A stretch of DNA of 64,000 bases. Origin: Streptomyces sp. HSG2 (GTDB taxonomy: Bacteria; Actinomycetota; Actinomycetes; Streptomycetales; Streptomycetaceae). The notes under the pieces were generated by a model. It saw only the letters and a list, made by a program, of their open reading frames with translations. It had not been told where the DNA came from and did no database searches. The stretch spans positions 1,670,501 through 1,734,500 of the forward strand of contig NZ_CP066801.1 of assembly GCF_016598575.1 (NCBI RefSeq), written 5' to 3'. Positions within the stretch are counted from its first letter, which is position 1; each line of letters starts with the position of its first letter. Below, piece by piece: positions 27,453 through 35,607 of this stretch. A program made the translations under genes and the position numbers.

Positions 27453-27803
27453 TCAAGCCGGCACCCTGTCCAGGAAGCCGTACACGTCCTGGATCCGGCC
27501 CGCCTCGTCCAGCACGAGGACGTCGAACCCGACTATCGCCGGCTCGGCTCCCGCCGGGCCGAGGCCCCAGCGGAAGCGCACCTGACGATGGTGGGCGTCG
27601 ACCTCGCCGACCGGGGTGAACACGAACCCGGGAAACCGCTCCCGGGCACTGTCGACGAGTGCCGCGATGTCCTCGTGGCCCGCGACCTCCGCCAACGGAT
27701 CGGTGTAGGTCGCCTGGGGCGACCAGTGCCGGGAGAGCAACGCCGCCCGCTCCTCGCGGGTCGCGTTCCAGGTGGCCAGGTACCGCTCGACGACAGCCTT
27801 CAT
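27453..27803 (-). CDS. NTF2-like (SnoaL/ketosteroid isomerase fold) protein
   Basis: A 116-aa single-domain protein of the NTF2-like fold: MKAVVERYLATWNATREERAALL, then HWSPQATYTDPLAEVAGHEDI (helix-strand start of the cone) and strand-rich RQVRFRWGLGP, PAIVGFDVLVLDEAGRIQDVYGFLD. Members are enzymes (cyclases, isomerases, hydrolases) or binding proteins, and nothing here fixes a substrate. The ATG at 27803 is preceded by GAGAGAGGA; the frame extends further but without coding character. It is divergent from the MmyB-type regulator with a palindromic operator between, so it is probably controlled by that regulator. Confidence 0.88.
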   Translation of the reverse strand: MKAVVERYLATWNATREERAALLSRHWSPQATYTDPLAEVAGHEDIAALVDSARERFPGFVFTPVGEVDAHHRQVRFRWGLGPAGAEPAIVGFDVLVLDEAGRIQDVYGFLDRVPA

Positions 27804-27871
27804 GATCGTCCTCTCTCGGTCGTCTCGGTCTAGAACCGCTGCCGGAATCCTGACGCGGCCCGGCCGCGAGA

Positions 27872-27894
27872 GCCATGACCTCACCGGTCATGGC
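27872..27894. promoter_or_regulatory. Perfect inverted repeat GCCATGACC-N5-GGTCATGGC, operator candidate
   Basis: Nine-bp arms with a 5-bp spacer are centred between the divergent NTF2-like and MmyB-type genes. The right arm sits where a -35 element would lie relative to TAGAGT at 27914. This suggests repression of both genes by the regulator encoded immediately downstream. Confidence 0.75.
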
Positions 27895-27913
27895 CACGCC
27901 GGACGCGGCCCCC

Positions 27914-27919
27914 TAGAGT
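27914..27919 (+). promoter_or_regulatory. -10 element TAGAGT; transcript probably leaderless
   Basis: TAGAGT lies 7 nt before the ATG of the MmyB-type gene. Transcription would then begin at or next to the A of the ATG. No Shine-Dalgarno sequence is present, consistent with a leaderless mRNA. Confidence 0.55.
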
Positions 27920-27926
27920 CGTCGGC

Positions 27927-28706
27927 ATGAGCGTGACAGGCGAAGTCCCACCGGTCGGCGCGCTGCTGCGGACCTGGCGTGAGCGACGCCGCCTCAGCCA
28001 ACAGCGGCTTTCGGATCGATCGCGGGTCTCCACCCGGCACCTCAGCCGGGTGGAGACCGGCAAGGCACACCCGACACCGGGGATGCTCATGCGCCTGGCC
28101 GAGCACCTGGACGTGCCGCCCCGGGATCGAGACCGACTCTTGCTGGCCGCCGGATACGCTCCGCGCCACGGCTCCCAGCGAGGCGACGACGCCTCGATCG
28201 CGGTGGTGATGGACGGCCTCCGTCGTCTCCTCGAAGCCCATCTGCCCTATCCGGCTCTCCTGTTGGACGATCACTGGGACATCGTCGACGCCAACGCCGC
28301 GGCCGACCGACTCCTGGTCGGTTGCGCACCGGAACTGCTGGAGCCACCGGTCAACGTGGTCCGGGTCTGTCTCCACCCGGACGGGCTGGCCGGCCGGATC
28401 GGCAACCTCGCCGAGTGGGGCGGCCATCTGCTCCGGCAGGCGAGTCACCGTGCCGAGCGCACCCATGATCGCCGCCACCACGAGTTGGCCGCGGAGATCG
28501 CCGACCGGATCGGCGGGGCCGACGCCTCCGCGCCACCCACCGGACCGGTGGTCGCCCTCCAGCTCGACGTCGACGGACGCCCCCTCCGGTTCTTCAGCGC
28601 CTCCGCCACCCTCGGCACTGCCACCGACGCCACACTGGAAGGACTGCGCCTGGAGACGTTCCTCCCGGCCGACGACGAGACACGACGCCGACTCGGCGGA
28701 CGGTAG
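27927..28706 (+). CDS. XRE-family regulator with MmyB-like ligand-binding domain
   Basis: A 259-aa transcription factor. The N-terminal HTH_3/XRE domain is clear (GALLRTWRERRRLSQQRLSDRSRVSTRHLSRVETGKAHPTPGMLMRLAEHL). Residues 90-255 match the MmyB-like domain, a PAS-related fold that binds fatty-acid-like ligands in the one known structure. Its markers are LLLDDHWDIVDANAAADRLL, VVRVCLHPDGL, and the C-terminal LRFFSASATLGTATDATLEGLRLETFLPADD. It is divergent from the NTF2-like gene with an inverted repeat between them. In this family the regulator commonly represses a divergently encoded small enzyme; the ligand is unknown. Confidence 0.93.
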   Translation: MSVTGEVPPVGALLRTWRERRRLSQQRLSDRSRVSTRHLSRVETGKAHPTPGMLMRLAEHLDVPPRDRDRLLLAAGYAPRHGSQRGDDASIAVVMDGLRRLLEAHLPYPALLLDDHWDIVDANAAADRLLVGCAPELLEPPVNVVRVCLHPDGLAGRIGNLAEWGGHLLRQASHRAERTHDRRHHELAAEIADRIGGADASAPPTGPVVALQLDVDGRPLRFFSASATLGTATDATLEGLRLETFLPADDETRRRLGGR

Positions 28707-28920
28707 CGCGTCGGCTCCACCGCACTCCCTCGCGTCGTCGCCCCGGGCCGACGCCCTCCCGTCGACCCCCGAGCGCTCTCGGGATTCCGTCACGACCCCG
28801 ACGGACGGAACGCGAGCGAAGGCGACACCCGACGACTCCGACCGAAGGAAGACGGTCGATCCTGCCCGGATTCGGGCAGACGGCTTGCGGAACGGCCACC
28901 GCTCCCCGAAGATCGAGCGG

Positions 28921-29178
28921 GTGCACGAGGAACTCGTCGATCACCTGACCCGCTCCACCCCCCTGAGCCGGGGTGAGGCGTCGCGCGTGATCCAGGACGT
29001 GCTCGCCTACTTCGACGAGACGACCGAGGAGTTCGTCCGTCGCCGCCACCGCGAACTCCAGGCCCGAGGCATGGTGAACGCGACGATCTTCGAACGGATC
29101 GAGGCGGAGCTGAGATACCGGGCGGTGGCACCGCCGGAGCTCACCCTGCGGCAGCTGCGCCGCGTCGTCTACGGATAG
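28921..29178 (+). CDS. Conserved small protein upstream of glmS
   Basis: An 85-aa (or slightly longer) predicted helical protein ending 14 bp before glmS. Sequence marks: VHEELVDHLTRSTPLSRGEASRVIQDVLAYFDETTEEFVRRRHRELQARG and a C-terminal APPELTLRQLRRVVYG. The charged, regular helical pattern indicates real coding. The start is uncertain: GTG at 28921 is used as the minimal choice, while TTG at 28885 would add 12 residues (LRNGHRSPKIER) that also look coding; neither has a strong ribosome site. It is probably co-transcribed with glmS. I recognise no named domain; a nucleic-acid-binding or regulatory role is only a guess from its basic helices. Confidence 0.7.
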   Translation: MHEELVDHLTRSTPLSRGEASRVIQDVLAYFDETTEEFVRRRHRELQARGMVNATIFERIEAELRYRAVAPPELTLRQLRRVVYG

Positions 29179-29192
29179 GAAAGCCCACCCAC

Positions 29193-31010
29193 ATGTGCGG
29201 AATCGTCGGCTACATCGGCAAGCGGGACGTGGCGCCGCTCCTCCTGGAGGGCCTCCAGCGCCTGGAGTACCGCGGCTACGACTCGGCGGGCATCGTCGTC
29301 ACCTCGCCCAAGGCCGCCGGCCTGCGGATGGTCAAGGCCAAGGGACGCGTCCGCGACCTCGAGGCCAAGGTACCCGCGCGCTTCAAGGGCACCACCGGCA
29401 TCGCGCACACCCGTTGGGCGACCCACGGCGCCCCCTCGGACGAGAACGCCCACCCCCACATGTCGGCCGACGGCGAGGTGGCTGTGGTCCACAACGGGAT
29501 CATCGACAACGCCTCGGACCTGCGCCGCAAGCTGGAGGCGGACGGCGTCGAGTTCCTGTCCGAGACCGACACCGAGGTCCTGACCCACCTCGTGGCCCGC
29601 TCCGAGGCCGCCACGCTGGAGGACAAGGTCCGCGACGCCCTGCGGGTGGTGGAGGGGACCTACGGCATCGCGGTGATGCACGCCGCCTTCCCCGACCGCG
29701 TCGTGGTGGCGCGCAACGGCTCGCCGGTGGTCCTGGGCATCGGCGAGAAGGAGATGTTCGTCGCCTCGGACATCGCCGCCCTTGTCACCCACACCCGCCA
29801 GATCGTCACCCTCGACGACGGAGAGATGGCGACGCTCAAGGCCGACGACTTCCGCACCTACACCACGGAGGGCACGCGAACCACCGCCGAGCCCACCACC
29901 GTCGAGTGGGAGGCCGCCTCCTACGACATGGGCGGCCACGACACCTACATGCACAAGGAGATCCACGAGCAGGCGGACGCCGTGGACCGGGTGCTGCGCG
30001 GACGCGTCGACGACCGCTTCTCCACCGTCCACCTGGGCGGGCTCAACCTGGACGCCAGGGAGGCCCGGCGGATCCGCCGCGTGAAGATCCTCGGCTGCGG
30101 CACCTCCTACCACGCGGGGTTGATCGGCGCCCAGATGATCGAGGAGCTGGCCCGTATCCCCGCAGACGCGGAACCGGCGTCGGAGTTCCGCTACCGCAAC
30201 GCCGTCGTGGACCCCGACACGCTCTACGTCGCCGTCTCGCAGTCGGGCGAGACCTACGACGTGCTCGCGGCCGTGCAGGAGCTGAAGCGCAAGGGGGCCC
30301 GGGTCCTCGGCGTGGTCAACGTGGTCGGGTCGGCCATCGCCCGCGAGGCCGACGGGGGCATCTACGTGCACGCGGGCCCCGAGGTCTGCGTGGTCTCCAC
30401 CAAGTGCTTCACCAACACGACGGTGGCCTTCGCTCTTCTCGCCCTTCACCTCGGGCGGACCCGGGACCTGTCGGTGCGGGACGGCAGGCGGATCATCGAC
30501 GGTCTGCGCAGGCTGCCCGAGCAGATCTCCCAGATCATGAAGCAGGAAGAGGAGATCAAGAGGCTGGCGCTGCACTACGCAGAGGCCCGCTCGATGCTCT
30601 TCATCGGCCGCGTACGGGGCTACCCGGTCGCCCGCGAGGCCTCGCTGAAGCTCAAGGAGGTCTCCTACATCCACGCCGAGGCCTACCCGGCCTCCGAGCT
30701 CAAGCACGGCCCCCTCGCCCTGATCGAACCCGCGCTGCCCACGGTGGCCGTCGTGCCGGACGACGACCTGCTGGAGAAGAACCGGGCCGCCCTGGAGGAG
30801 ATCAAGGCTCGCAGCGGCCGGATCCTCGCGGTGGCCCACCAGGACGAGCCCAAGGCCGACCACACCGTGGTGGTGCCGAAGAACGAGGACGAACTGGACC
30901 CCATCCTCCTGGGGATCCCGCTGCAACTCCTCGCATACCACACGGCCCTCGCCCTGGGGCGGGACATCGACAAGCCGCGGAACCTCGCCAAGTCCGTGAC
31001 GGTGGAGTAG
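29193..31010 (+). CDS. glmS: Glutamine--fructose-6-phosphate aminotransferase (isomerising)
   Basis: A 605-aa GlmS making glucosamine-6-phosphate from fructose-6-phosphate and glutamine, the entry step to UDP-GlcNAc for peptidoglycan. The N-terminal Ntn glutaminase begins with catalytic Cys2 (MCGIVGYIG) and has LEYRGYDSAGI and HTRWATHGAPSDENAHPH. Two SIS domains follow (LGCGTSYHAG; SQSGETYD; GRVRGYPVAREASLKLKEVSYIHAEAYPASELKHGP), ending in the conserved KPRNLAKSVTVE. Length is standard. It lies upstream of adpA-orn, as in other Streptomyces where a second glmS copy sits; whether this genome has another copy cannot be seen here. Confidence 0.97.
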   Translation: MCGIVGYIGKRDVAPLLLEGLQRLEYRGYDSAGIVVTSPKAAGLRMVKAKGRVRDLEAKVPARFKGTTGIAHTRWATHGAPSDENAHPHMSADGEVAVVHNGIIDNASDLRRKLEADGVEFLSETDTEVLTHLVARSEAATLEDKVRDALRVVEGTYGIAVMHAAFPDRVVVARNGSPVVLGIGEKEMFVASDIAALVTHTRQIVTLDDGEMATLKADDFRTYTTEGTRTTAEPTTVEWEAASYDMGGHDTYMHKEIHEQADAVDRVLRGRVDDRFSTVHLGGLNLDAREARRIRRVKILGCGTSYHAGLIGAQMIEELARIPADAEPASEFRYRNAVVDPDTLYVAVSQSGETYDVLAAVQELKRKGARVLGVVNVVGSAIAREADGGIYVHAGPEVCVVSTKCFTNTTVAFALLALHLGRTRDLSVRDGRRIIDGLRRLPEQISQIMKQEEEIKRLALHYAEARSMLFIGRVRGYPVAREASLKLKEVSYIHAEAYPASELKHGPLALIEPALPTVAVVPDDDLLEKNRAALEEIKARSGRILAVAHQDEPKADHTVVVPKNEDELDPILLGIPLQLLAYHTALALGRDIDKPRNLAKSVTVE

Positions 31011-31034
31011 TCACCGGAGGCCGCGAAGGGACCG

Positions 31035-31063
31035 GGCTCCGGGCGCACCACACGCCCGGAGCC
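31035..31063 (+). terminator. glmS terminator hairpin
   Basis: GGCTCCGGGCG and CGCCCGGAGCC (11 bp, perfect) flank a 7-nt loop 24 bp after the glmS stop. There is no U-tract. Confidence 0.7.
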
Positions 31064-31106
31064 GTCCGTCGGGAACTCGCGAGCCCCTGGGCGGTCCCGG
31101 CCGCGG

Positions 31107-31634
31107 TCAGGGAATGACCACCACCGGCCGACGCGCCCGCTTGGCCAACCGCCCGGCGACCGAGCCGAAGAGCCGCGCGAAGAGCCCGTGGGCGCAGCCC
31201 ACCACGATCGCGTCGGCCTCGTACTCGCGTCCCACCTGCTCCAGCTCGTGGCAGATGTCCCCACCGCGCTCGACCAGGATCCACGGCACCTCGCCCAAGG
31301 GCTCGGCACAGGCCAGCTCAAGGCCCAGGACTTCGGTGCGGTGGTCGGGGACGTCCACGAAGACGGGCGGCTCACACCCCGCCCAGACCGACGCGGGCAG
31401 TCGGTTGGCGACATGGACGATGATCAGTCCGGCGGCGTGGCGACGCGCCATGCCGACGGCGTAGGCGAGCGCGCGCTCGCTGGATCTGGAGCCGTCGAAA
31501 CCGACGACGACCCCGTGCCGGAAGGCGGGGTCGCACGCCTGGCGCGATTCCTCCGCCGCCAGGGGCTCGCCCGATCCGGGTTCGGCGAGGGGACGCTTGC
31601 GGTCCGCGGGTTCGAAGAATTCGTGACCGGTCAT
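31107..31634 (-). CDS. Universal stress protein (single UspA domain)
   Basis: A 175-aa protein with one UspA domain at about residues 38-175. It has the expected GVVVGFDGSRSSERALAYAVGMARRHAAGLIIVHV, then ICHELEQVGREYEADAIVVGCAHG and the ATP-binding-like SVAGRLAKRARRPVVVIP (GxxGRLxxRxxxPVVVxP; the usual G-S/T-V is partly kept as GSVAGRL). The first 35 residues are charged and poorly conserved. The ATG at 31634 was chosen because coding-like sequence stops there, although the frame stays open to 32165. It is convergent with glmS and divergent from adpA across 930 bp. Confidence 0.88.
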   Translation of the reverse strand: MTGHEFFEPADRKRPLAEPGSGEPLAAEESRQACDPAFRHGVVVGFDGSRSSERALAYAVGMARRHAAGLIIVHVANRLPASVWAGCEPPVFVDVPDHRTEVLGLELACAEPLGEVPWILVERGGDICHELEQVGREYEADAIVVGCAHGLFARLFGSVAGRLAKRARRPVVVIP

Positions 31635-32565
31635 GGCTGTCTCGGGGTGGCAGTCCTCTTCGGGCGGGACGACAGGGTGTGGCGCCTGTGTCCGGGAATC
31701 ATCTTCCCAACCCCATACCCCCAAGGGTACGACCGCACTCCTCCCCCGGCGGATTCCGCGACGCGCTGTCGCGAGACACCCACCGGAACGTGTCCGGCGC
31801 CCCGTTCGCGGCGCGATGGCCGGTACGTCGCACTCGGGGGCGCCGGCCCGGCCGGTGCCCCAGGCGTCCGCGACACCCGACCGCCCGCGAGACGCCGCCC
31901 CCTCGCCCGGATCGGCGGCCGGCATCGCGGAACGCGCCCCTCCACGATCCCTCGGAGCCGGCCCTCGGCCGGCGGATCCCGCGCCCGCTCTCCGGCCACC
32001 GATCCCGAATCCCGGATTCCACGGCGGCTGCCGCCGAGGCCGGGAGTGACGGACCGGCGACGACCACGCGTACGCGCCCCGCACGTGCCGCGCCCTCCCA
32101 AGCCGGGCGACGGGGAGGGCGGCGGGCGTCGACGGACCGCGGGGAGCCGACGAGGGCGGGATCAAGGGCTATACACCGGGCGGCTGACCGGTTTCCACGC
32201 CCACACGCGCACCTTTTCAGCCAACTTTCGAAGAAGGGCCTCACCCTCCCCCGGCGACCCCCCATTCAGGCCCCCACCTGCATGAACAAGGCCGCTCGAG
32301 CCCCCCGGACCCTACGGGGACAAGCCACCACCCCGAGGCGCACTTCCCAGCGACGCCCCAGAGTGCAACGCTTCGTGATCGAATGCTTCACGCCAAGTTG
32401 CCATGTCGACAATGTCCGAAGTGCCGAACCAGCCATCCGGGCTCGACGCGACACAGTAGATTCGATCTTGACTGTCCACGGCGGGGGACCCGTGCAGGAC
32501 CGAGGGGAAACGTGCAGGAGCGACATCACCGGGGAGCCGCGACCATCGAGGGGGGCTTAGCAGAA
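31635..32565. promoter_or_regulatory. Long adpA upstream region with candidate AdpA sites
   Basis: No gene supported in 930 bp. The right third (32180-32560) is less GC-rich than its surroundings, as expected for a heavily regulated promoter. TGGCCGGTAC at 31817-31826 fits the AdpA consensus TGGCSNGWWY at every position. GAACCAGCCA at 32426-32435 fits the complementary form at nine of ten. TAGATT at 32457 could be a -10. Known adpA genes are autoregulated, so these sites are plausible but were found by eye. Confidence 0.5.
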
Positions 32566-33810
32566 ATGAGCCACGACGCCACCGCCGCGCCGGAAGCCGC
32601 GGCCCGGAAGCTGTCCGGGCGTCGGCGCAAGGAGATCGTCGCGGTGCTGCTCTTCAGCGGCGGTCCCATCTTCGAGAGTTCCATACCACTGTCGGTGTTC
32701 GGGATAGACCGCCAGGACGCCGGCGTACCGCGCTACCGACTGTTGGTGTGCGCGGGTGAGGACGGCCCCCTGCGGACCACAGGGGGTCTGGAACTCACCG
32801 CGCCACAGGGCCTGGACGCCATCGCCCGCGCGGGCACGGTCGTCGTGCCGGCCTGGCGTTCGATCACGTCGCCTCCGCCGGAGGAGGCGCTCGACGCGCT
32901 ACGCCGAGCGCACGAGGAGGGCGCTCGTATCGTCGGACTGTGCACCGGGGCCTTCGTCCTGGCCGCCGCCGGACTCCTGGACGGGCGCCCGGCGACGACC
33001 CACTGGATGTACGCGCCGACCCTGGCCAAGCGCTACCCGTCGGTCCATGTGGACCCCCGGGAGCTCTTCGTCGACGACGGCGACGTCCTGACCTCGGCGG
33101 GCACGGCGGCCGGCATCGACCTCTGCCTGCACATCGTGCGCACCGACCACGGGAGCGAGGCGGCCGGCGCGCTGGCCCGCCGGCTGGTGGTGCCACCGCG
33201 ACGCAGTGGCGGCCAGGAGCGCTACCTGGACAGGTCTTTACCCGAGGAGATCGGCGCCGACCCACTGGCCGAGGTCGTCGCCTGGGCGCTGGAACACCTC
33301 CACGAGCAGTTCGACGTGGAGACGCTGGCGGCGCGCGCGTACATGAGTCGTCGGACCTTCGACCGGCGGTTCCGTTCCCTGACGGGCAGCGCCCCCTTGC
33401 AGTGGCTGATCACCCAGCGGGTCCTGCAGGCACAGCGCCTGCTGGAGACCTCCGACTACTCGGTGGACGAAGTCGCCGGGCGGTGCGGCTTCCGCTCCCC
33501 GGTGGCACTGCGCGGTCACTTCCGGCGGCAGCTGGGCTCGTCGCCGGCGGCCTACCGGGCGGCCTACCGGGCCCGCCGGCCACAGGGGGAACGCCCCGCG
33601 GACCTCGGCGCCGTCTCGATGGCGTCGCCGCGCGGGACGGGCCCCGGCGAGGGCCCGGTCCCGGTGACGCCCCCGCAGCCGGAGCCCTCGGTGCCCTTCC
33701 CGCCCCGTCGGACCGCGGCGCCGGTCGGCGCCCCGATCCTGTCGGAGCACGCCCGCGACGGCTATCTGCCCGTCCGCGCCGGGGTGCCGGGGCAGCGCGG
33801 CGGGATGTGA
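32566..33810 (+). CDS. adpA: AdpA, AraC-family global developmental regulator, with a TTA codon
   Basis: A 414-aa regulator controlling aerial growth and secondary metabolism genes. The N-terminal DJ-1/PfpI-like dimerisation domain (about 22-195) has [53 protein letters not shown] and [16 protein letters not shown]. The C-terminal AraC/XylS domain (about 240-335) has two HTH motifs ([54 protein letters not shown]). The linker codon at 33238-33240 is TTA (Leu225, in DRSLPEE), so translation should depend on the bldA tRNA, as in other AdpA proteins. GAGGGGGG precedes the ATG. The tail after 340 is disordered and Pro-rich. Confidence 0.97.
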   Translation: MSHDATAAPEAAARKLSGRRRKEIVAVLLFSGGPIFESSIPLSVFGIDRQDAGVPRYRLLVCAGEDGPLRTTGGLELTAPQGLDAIARAGTVVVPAWRSITSPPPEEALDALRRAHEEGARIVGLCTGAFVLAAAGLLDGRPATTHWMYAPTLAKRYPSVHVDPRELFVDDGDVLTSAGTAAGIDLCLHIVRTDHGSEAAGALARRLVVPPRRSGGQERYLDRSLPEEIGADPLAEVVAWALEHLHEQFDVETLAARAYMSRRTFDRRFRSLTGSAPLQWLITQRVLQAQRLLETSDYSVDEVAGRCGFRSPVALRGHFRRQLGSSPAAYRAAYRARRPQGERPADLGAVSMASPRGTGPGEGPVPVTPPQPEPSVPFPPRRTAAPVGAPILSEHARDGYLPVRAGVPGQRGGM

Positions 33811-33861
33811 CGGTCCCGGTGTCCGACCGCCCTGCCCGGTGGCCGGACACCCGCGGGGCAT

Positions 33862-33914
33862 CGGCCCCCCGGCCCTCGCCCGCGTGTGACACGCGGGCGA
33901 GGGCCGGGGGGCCG
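33862..33914. terminator. Long perfect inverted repeat between adpA and orn
   Basis: Two 26-bp arms (33862-33887 and 33889-33914) are exact complements across a single central base, so the real loop is a few bases longer. The stem is almost all G-C. It lies 52 bp after the adpA stop and 58 bp before orn, and should be a strong terminator or processing structure separating the two genes. Confidence 0.75.
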
Positions 33915-33959
33915 AACCCCTTCGCGAACCCGCCCCGGGGAGGAGTGAGAGGTGCGGAA

Positions 33960-33965
33960 TACAGT
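33960..33965 (+). promoter_or_regulatory. -10 element TACAGT of an orn-specific promoter
   Basis: TACAGT ends 6 nt before the orn ATG, which implies a leaderless orn transcript. This agrees with orn having its own promoter beyond the adpA terminator-like repeat. Confidence 0.5.
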
Positions 33966-33971
33966 GGTCGC

Positions 33972-34574
33972 ATGAACGATCGCATGGTGTGGATCGACTG
34001 CGAGATGACCGGCCTCTCGCTGTCGGACGACGCACTCATCGAGGTGGCCGCCCTCGTCACCGACTCCGAGCTGAACGTGCTCGGCGACGGCGTGGACATC
34101 GTCGTCCGGCCGCCGGACCGGGCGCTGGAGACCATGCCGGACGTGGTGCGGGAGATGCACACGGCGTCGGGGCTGCTGACCGAACTCGCGGACGGCACGA
34201 CGCTGGAGGACGCGCAGGAGCGGGTGCTCGCCTACGTACGGGAACACGTCAAGGAGCCCGGCAAGGCGCCCCTGTGCGGCAACTCCGTCGGCACCGACCG
34301 GGGCTTTCTCCTCAGGGACATGCCGGCGCTGGAGTCCTATCTCCACTACCGGATCGTCGACGTGTCGTCGATCAAGGAGCTGGCCCGCCGCTGGTATCCC
34401 CGGGCCTACTTCAACAGCCCGGAGAAGAACGGGAACCACCGCGCGCTCGCCGACATCCGCGAATCCATCGCGGAGCTTCGCTACTACCGGGAGGCCGTCT
34501 TCGTCCCGCGGCCGGGCCCCGACTCGGACACGGCCAAGACCATCGCGGCCAGGCACGTCCTGCCCGCCTCGTAG
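33972..34574 (+). CDS. orn: Oligoribonuclease
   Basis: A 200-aa DEDDh 3'-5' exoribonuclease that degrades di- to pentanucleotides, including pGpG from c-di-GMP turnover. The four acidic residues and the His are visible in [21 protein letters not shown] (Asp, Glu), [16 protein letters not shown] (Asp) and [15 protein letters not shown] (His, Asp). The signature [15 protein letters not shown] is also present. Placement behind adpA is conserved in Streptomyces. With the GGDEF-EAL protein at 46578, it completes a local c-di-GMP/pGpG connection, although the two are 12 kb apart. There is no Shine-Dalgarno; a leaderless start is likely. Confidence 0.97.
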   Translation: MNDRMVWIDCEMTGLSLSDDALIEVAALVTDSELNVLGDGVDIVVRPPDRALETMPDVVREMHTASGLLTELADGTTLEDAQERVLAYVREHVKEPGKAPLCGNSVGTDRGFLLRDMPALESYLHYRIVDVSSIKELARRWYPRAYFNSPEKNGNHRALADIRESIAELRYYREAVFVPRPGPDSDTAKTIAARHVLPAS

Positions 34575-34703
34575 GCGTCGCCCCGGCTCCCCCGGCGGCG
34601 GCGCCGAGCGAGGTGCGCGAGCACACTCCGGGACCCTGTACACTTCTTCTCGGCCGGTAGGGGAGACCCACCGACAGCCCCTCGGGGCCGGCGACCGGTC
34701 GTG

Positions 34704-34776
34704 GTGGGTGTAGCTCAGTTGGTAGAGCACCTGGTTGTGGTCCAGGTGGCCGCGGGTTCAAGTCCCGTCACTCACC
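34704..34776 (+). tRNA. tRNA-His (GTG anticodon)
   Basis: A cloverleaf is evident: acceptor GTGGGTG pairs with CACTCAC (one G-U), D-arm AGCTCAGTTGGTAGAGC, anticodon stem-loop with GTG, and T-loop GGTTCAAGTCC. The base before the acceptor is G (34703) and the discriminator is C (34776), the paired -1/73 identity element specific to tRNA-His. CCA is not encoded. A candidate -10 (TACACT) is at 34639-34644. Confidence 0.96.
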
Positions 34777-34787
34777 CTGATGAAACA

Positions 34788-34831
34788 GCGGTCGGGCCCG
34801 GCGCTTCCATGGAAGCGCCGGGCCCGACCGC
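34788..34831 (+). terminator. tRNA-His terminator, perfect 22-bp hairpin followed by TTT
   Basis: Arms 34788-34809 and 34810-34831 are exact complements, with the centre CCATGG forming the loop and TTT following. This is a very strong intrinsic terminator just after the tRNA. Confidence 0.85.
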
Positions 34832-35097
34832 TTTCCGCCCCGCGAGCACAAGCCCCGCACCGCGGCCCTCCTCTCCTCCTTCGTCGACCCCGCCGCCCGG
34901 GATGCGCGGGGAACCGGGGGCGAACACCCCTCGACGGACGACGGTCGAGGCAGTCGCGGGGGTCCACCAGAGGGGGGATGCCGGCGGGCCCTACCGGGCC
35001 AGTCGAGTTTCGTCGAGCCGCGGGACAGACACGCGAGGTCGGCCGTCCTAGCCTCGGTAAGTGGGACAACCAAAGGACGACAGAAGGAGAGCAACCG

Positions 35098-35268
35098 ATG
35101 ACCAGCACGATCAAGGACCTCCCGGGCAGCCCTCTCGACGAGACCGAACAGGGAACGATGGTCCGCTCCGGGTTCGTCGTCAGCGCGACCTTCACCATCT
35201 ACGTAGGGGTCGCCGTCGGTAGCTTCGGGCTCTCGCTCGGGGTGGGACACATGGTCGCCAACGGCTGA
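35098..35268 (+). CDS. Small hydrophobic peptide A, 56 aa
   Basis: A 56-residue peptide: an acidic, soluble N-terminal half (MTSTIKDLPGSPLDETEQG) followed by a hydrophobic Gly-rich C-terminal half (SGFVVSATFTIYVGVAVGSF, then GLSLGVGHMVANG). It has no Cys. The C-terminal part contains several GxxxG motifs. A good ribosome site (GAAGGAGA) precedes the ATG. A second small peptide with the same layout follows 44 bp downstream with its own AAGGAGA. The layout, leader-like acidic half plus membrane-active core, resembles unmodified two-peptide bacteriocins or RiPP precursors. No maturation or export gene is adjacent, so function is open. Strong ribosome sites and frame-specific composition support expression. 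Confidence 0.72.
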   Translation: MTSTIKDLPGSPLDETEQGTMVRSGFVVSATFTIYVGVAVGSFGLSLGVGHMVANG

Positions 35269-35312
35269 GAAGCACTCGACGCGACACGTCACCACATCAC
35301 AAGGAGACTCAG

Positions 35313-35504
35313 ATGGACCTGACCACACTCGTCCGGCACCTCGACGAGACCCGCCCGGAGTTGGTCGAGGGCGACCCCGGACTCTCACCGCTCGACTCCA
35401 CGGTCGTCTCGGCCGCACCCGCAGTAACCTTTGCCGCCGCCTTCTTGGTGGGGGCCGGTGCCGGGATCGGCGCCTTGGCCGGCGGCATCAGCTTCGGAGG
35501 TTGA
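35313..35504 (+). CDS. Small hydrophobic peptide B, 63 aa
   Basis: A 63-residue peptide beginning MDLTTLVRHLDETRPEL, with an acidic helical first half (VEGDPGLSPLDST). A small-residue-rich hydrophobic second half follows (VVSAAPAVTFAAAFLVGAG, then AGIGALAGGISFGG). It has no Cys. AAGGAGA lies 6 nt before the ATG. The LSPLDS/GSPLDE motif is shared with peptide A and occurs at a similar place before the hydrophobic segment, so the two are probably diverged copies expressed together. The C-terminal glycine-rich end could insert into membranes. Alternative: a short membrane-bound regulatory peptide. No recognised family. Confidence 0.72.
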   Translation: MDLTTLVRHLDETRPELVEGDPGLSPLDSTVVSAAPAVTFAAAFLVGAGAGIGALAGGISFGG

Positions 35505-35607
35505 ACCCTTCCTCCCCGACCCGAAGGCCGGGGAGGCCTCGAAGGAGGCATGATGCCGCGGAGCGAGTGCGGCAGTCGGGGTGCCGGAGGGAGTCGGCAC
35601 CCCGCCG

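Noticed and set aside
29170..29193. glmS ribozyme/riboswitch
   Set aside because: Only 14 bp separate the upstream small gene from glmS, leaving no room, and the element is not known in actinobacteria.
29195..31117. 640-codon plus-strand frame overlapping glmS
   Set aside because: Out-of-frame shadow of glmS, Arg/Gly-rich; glmS has a complete set of motifs.
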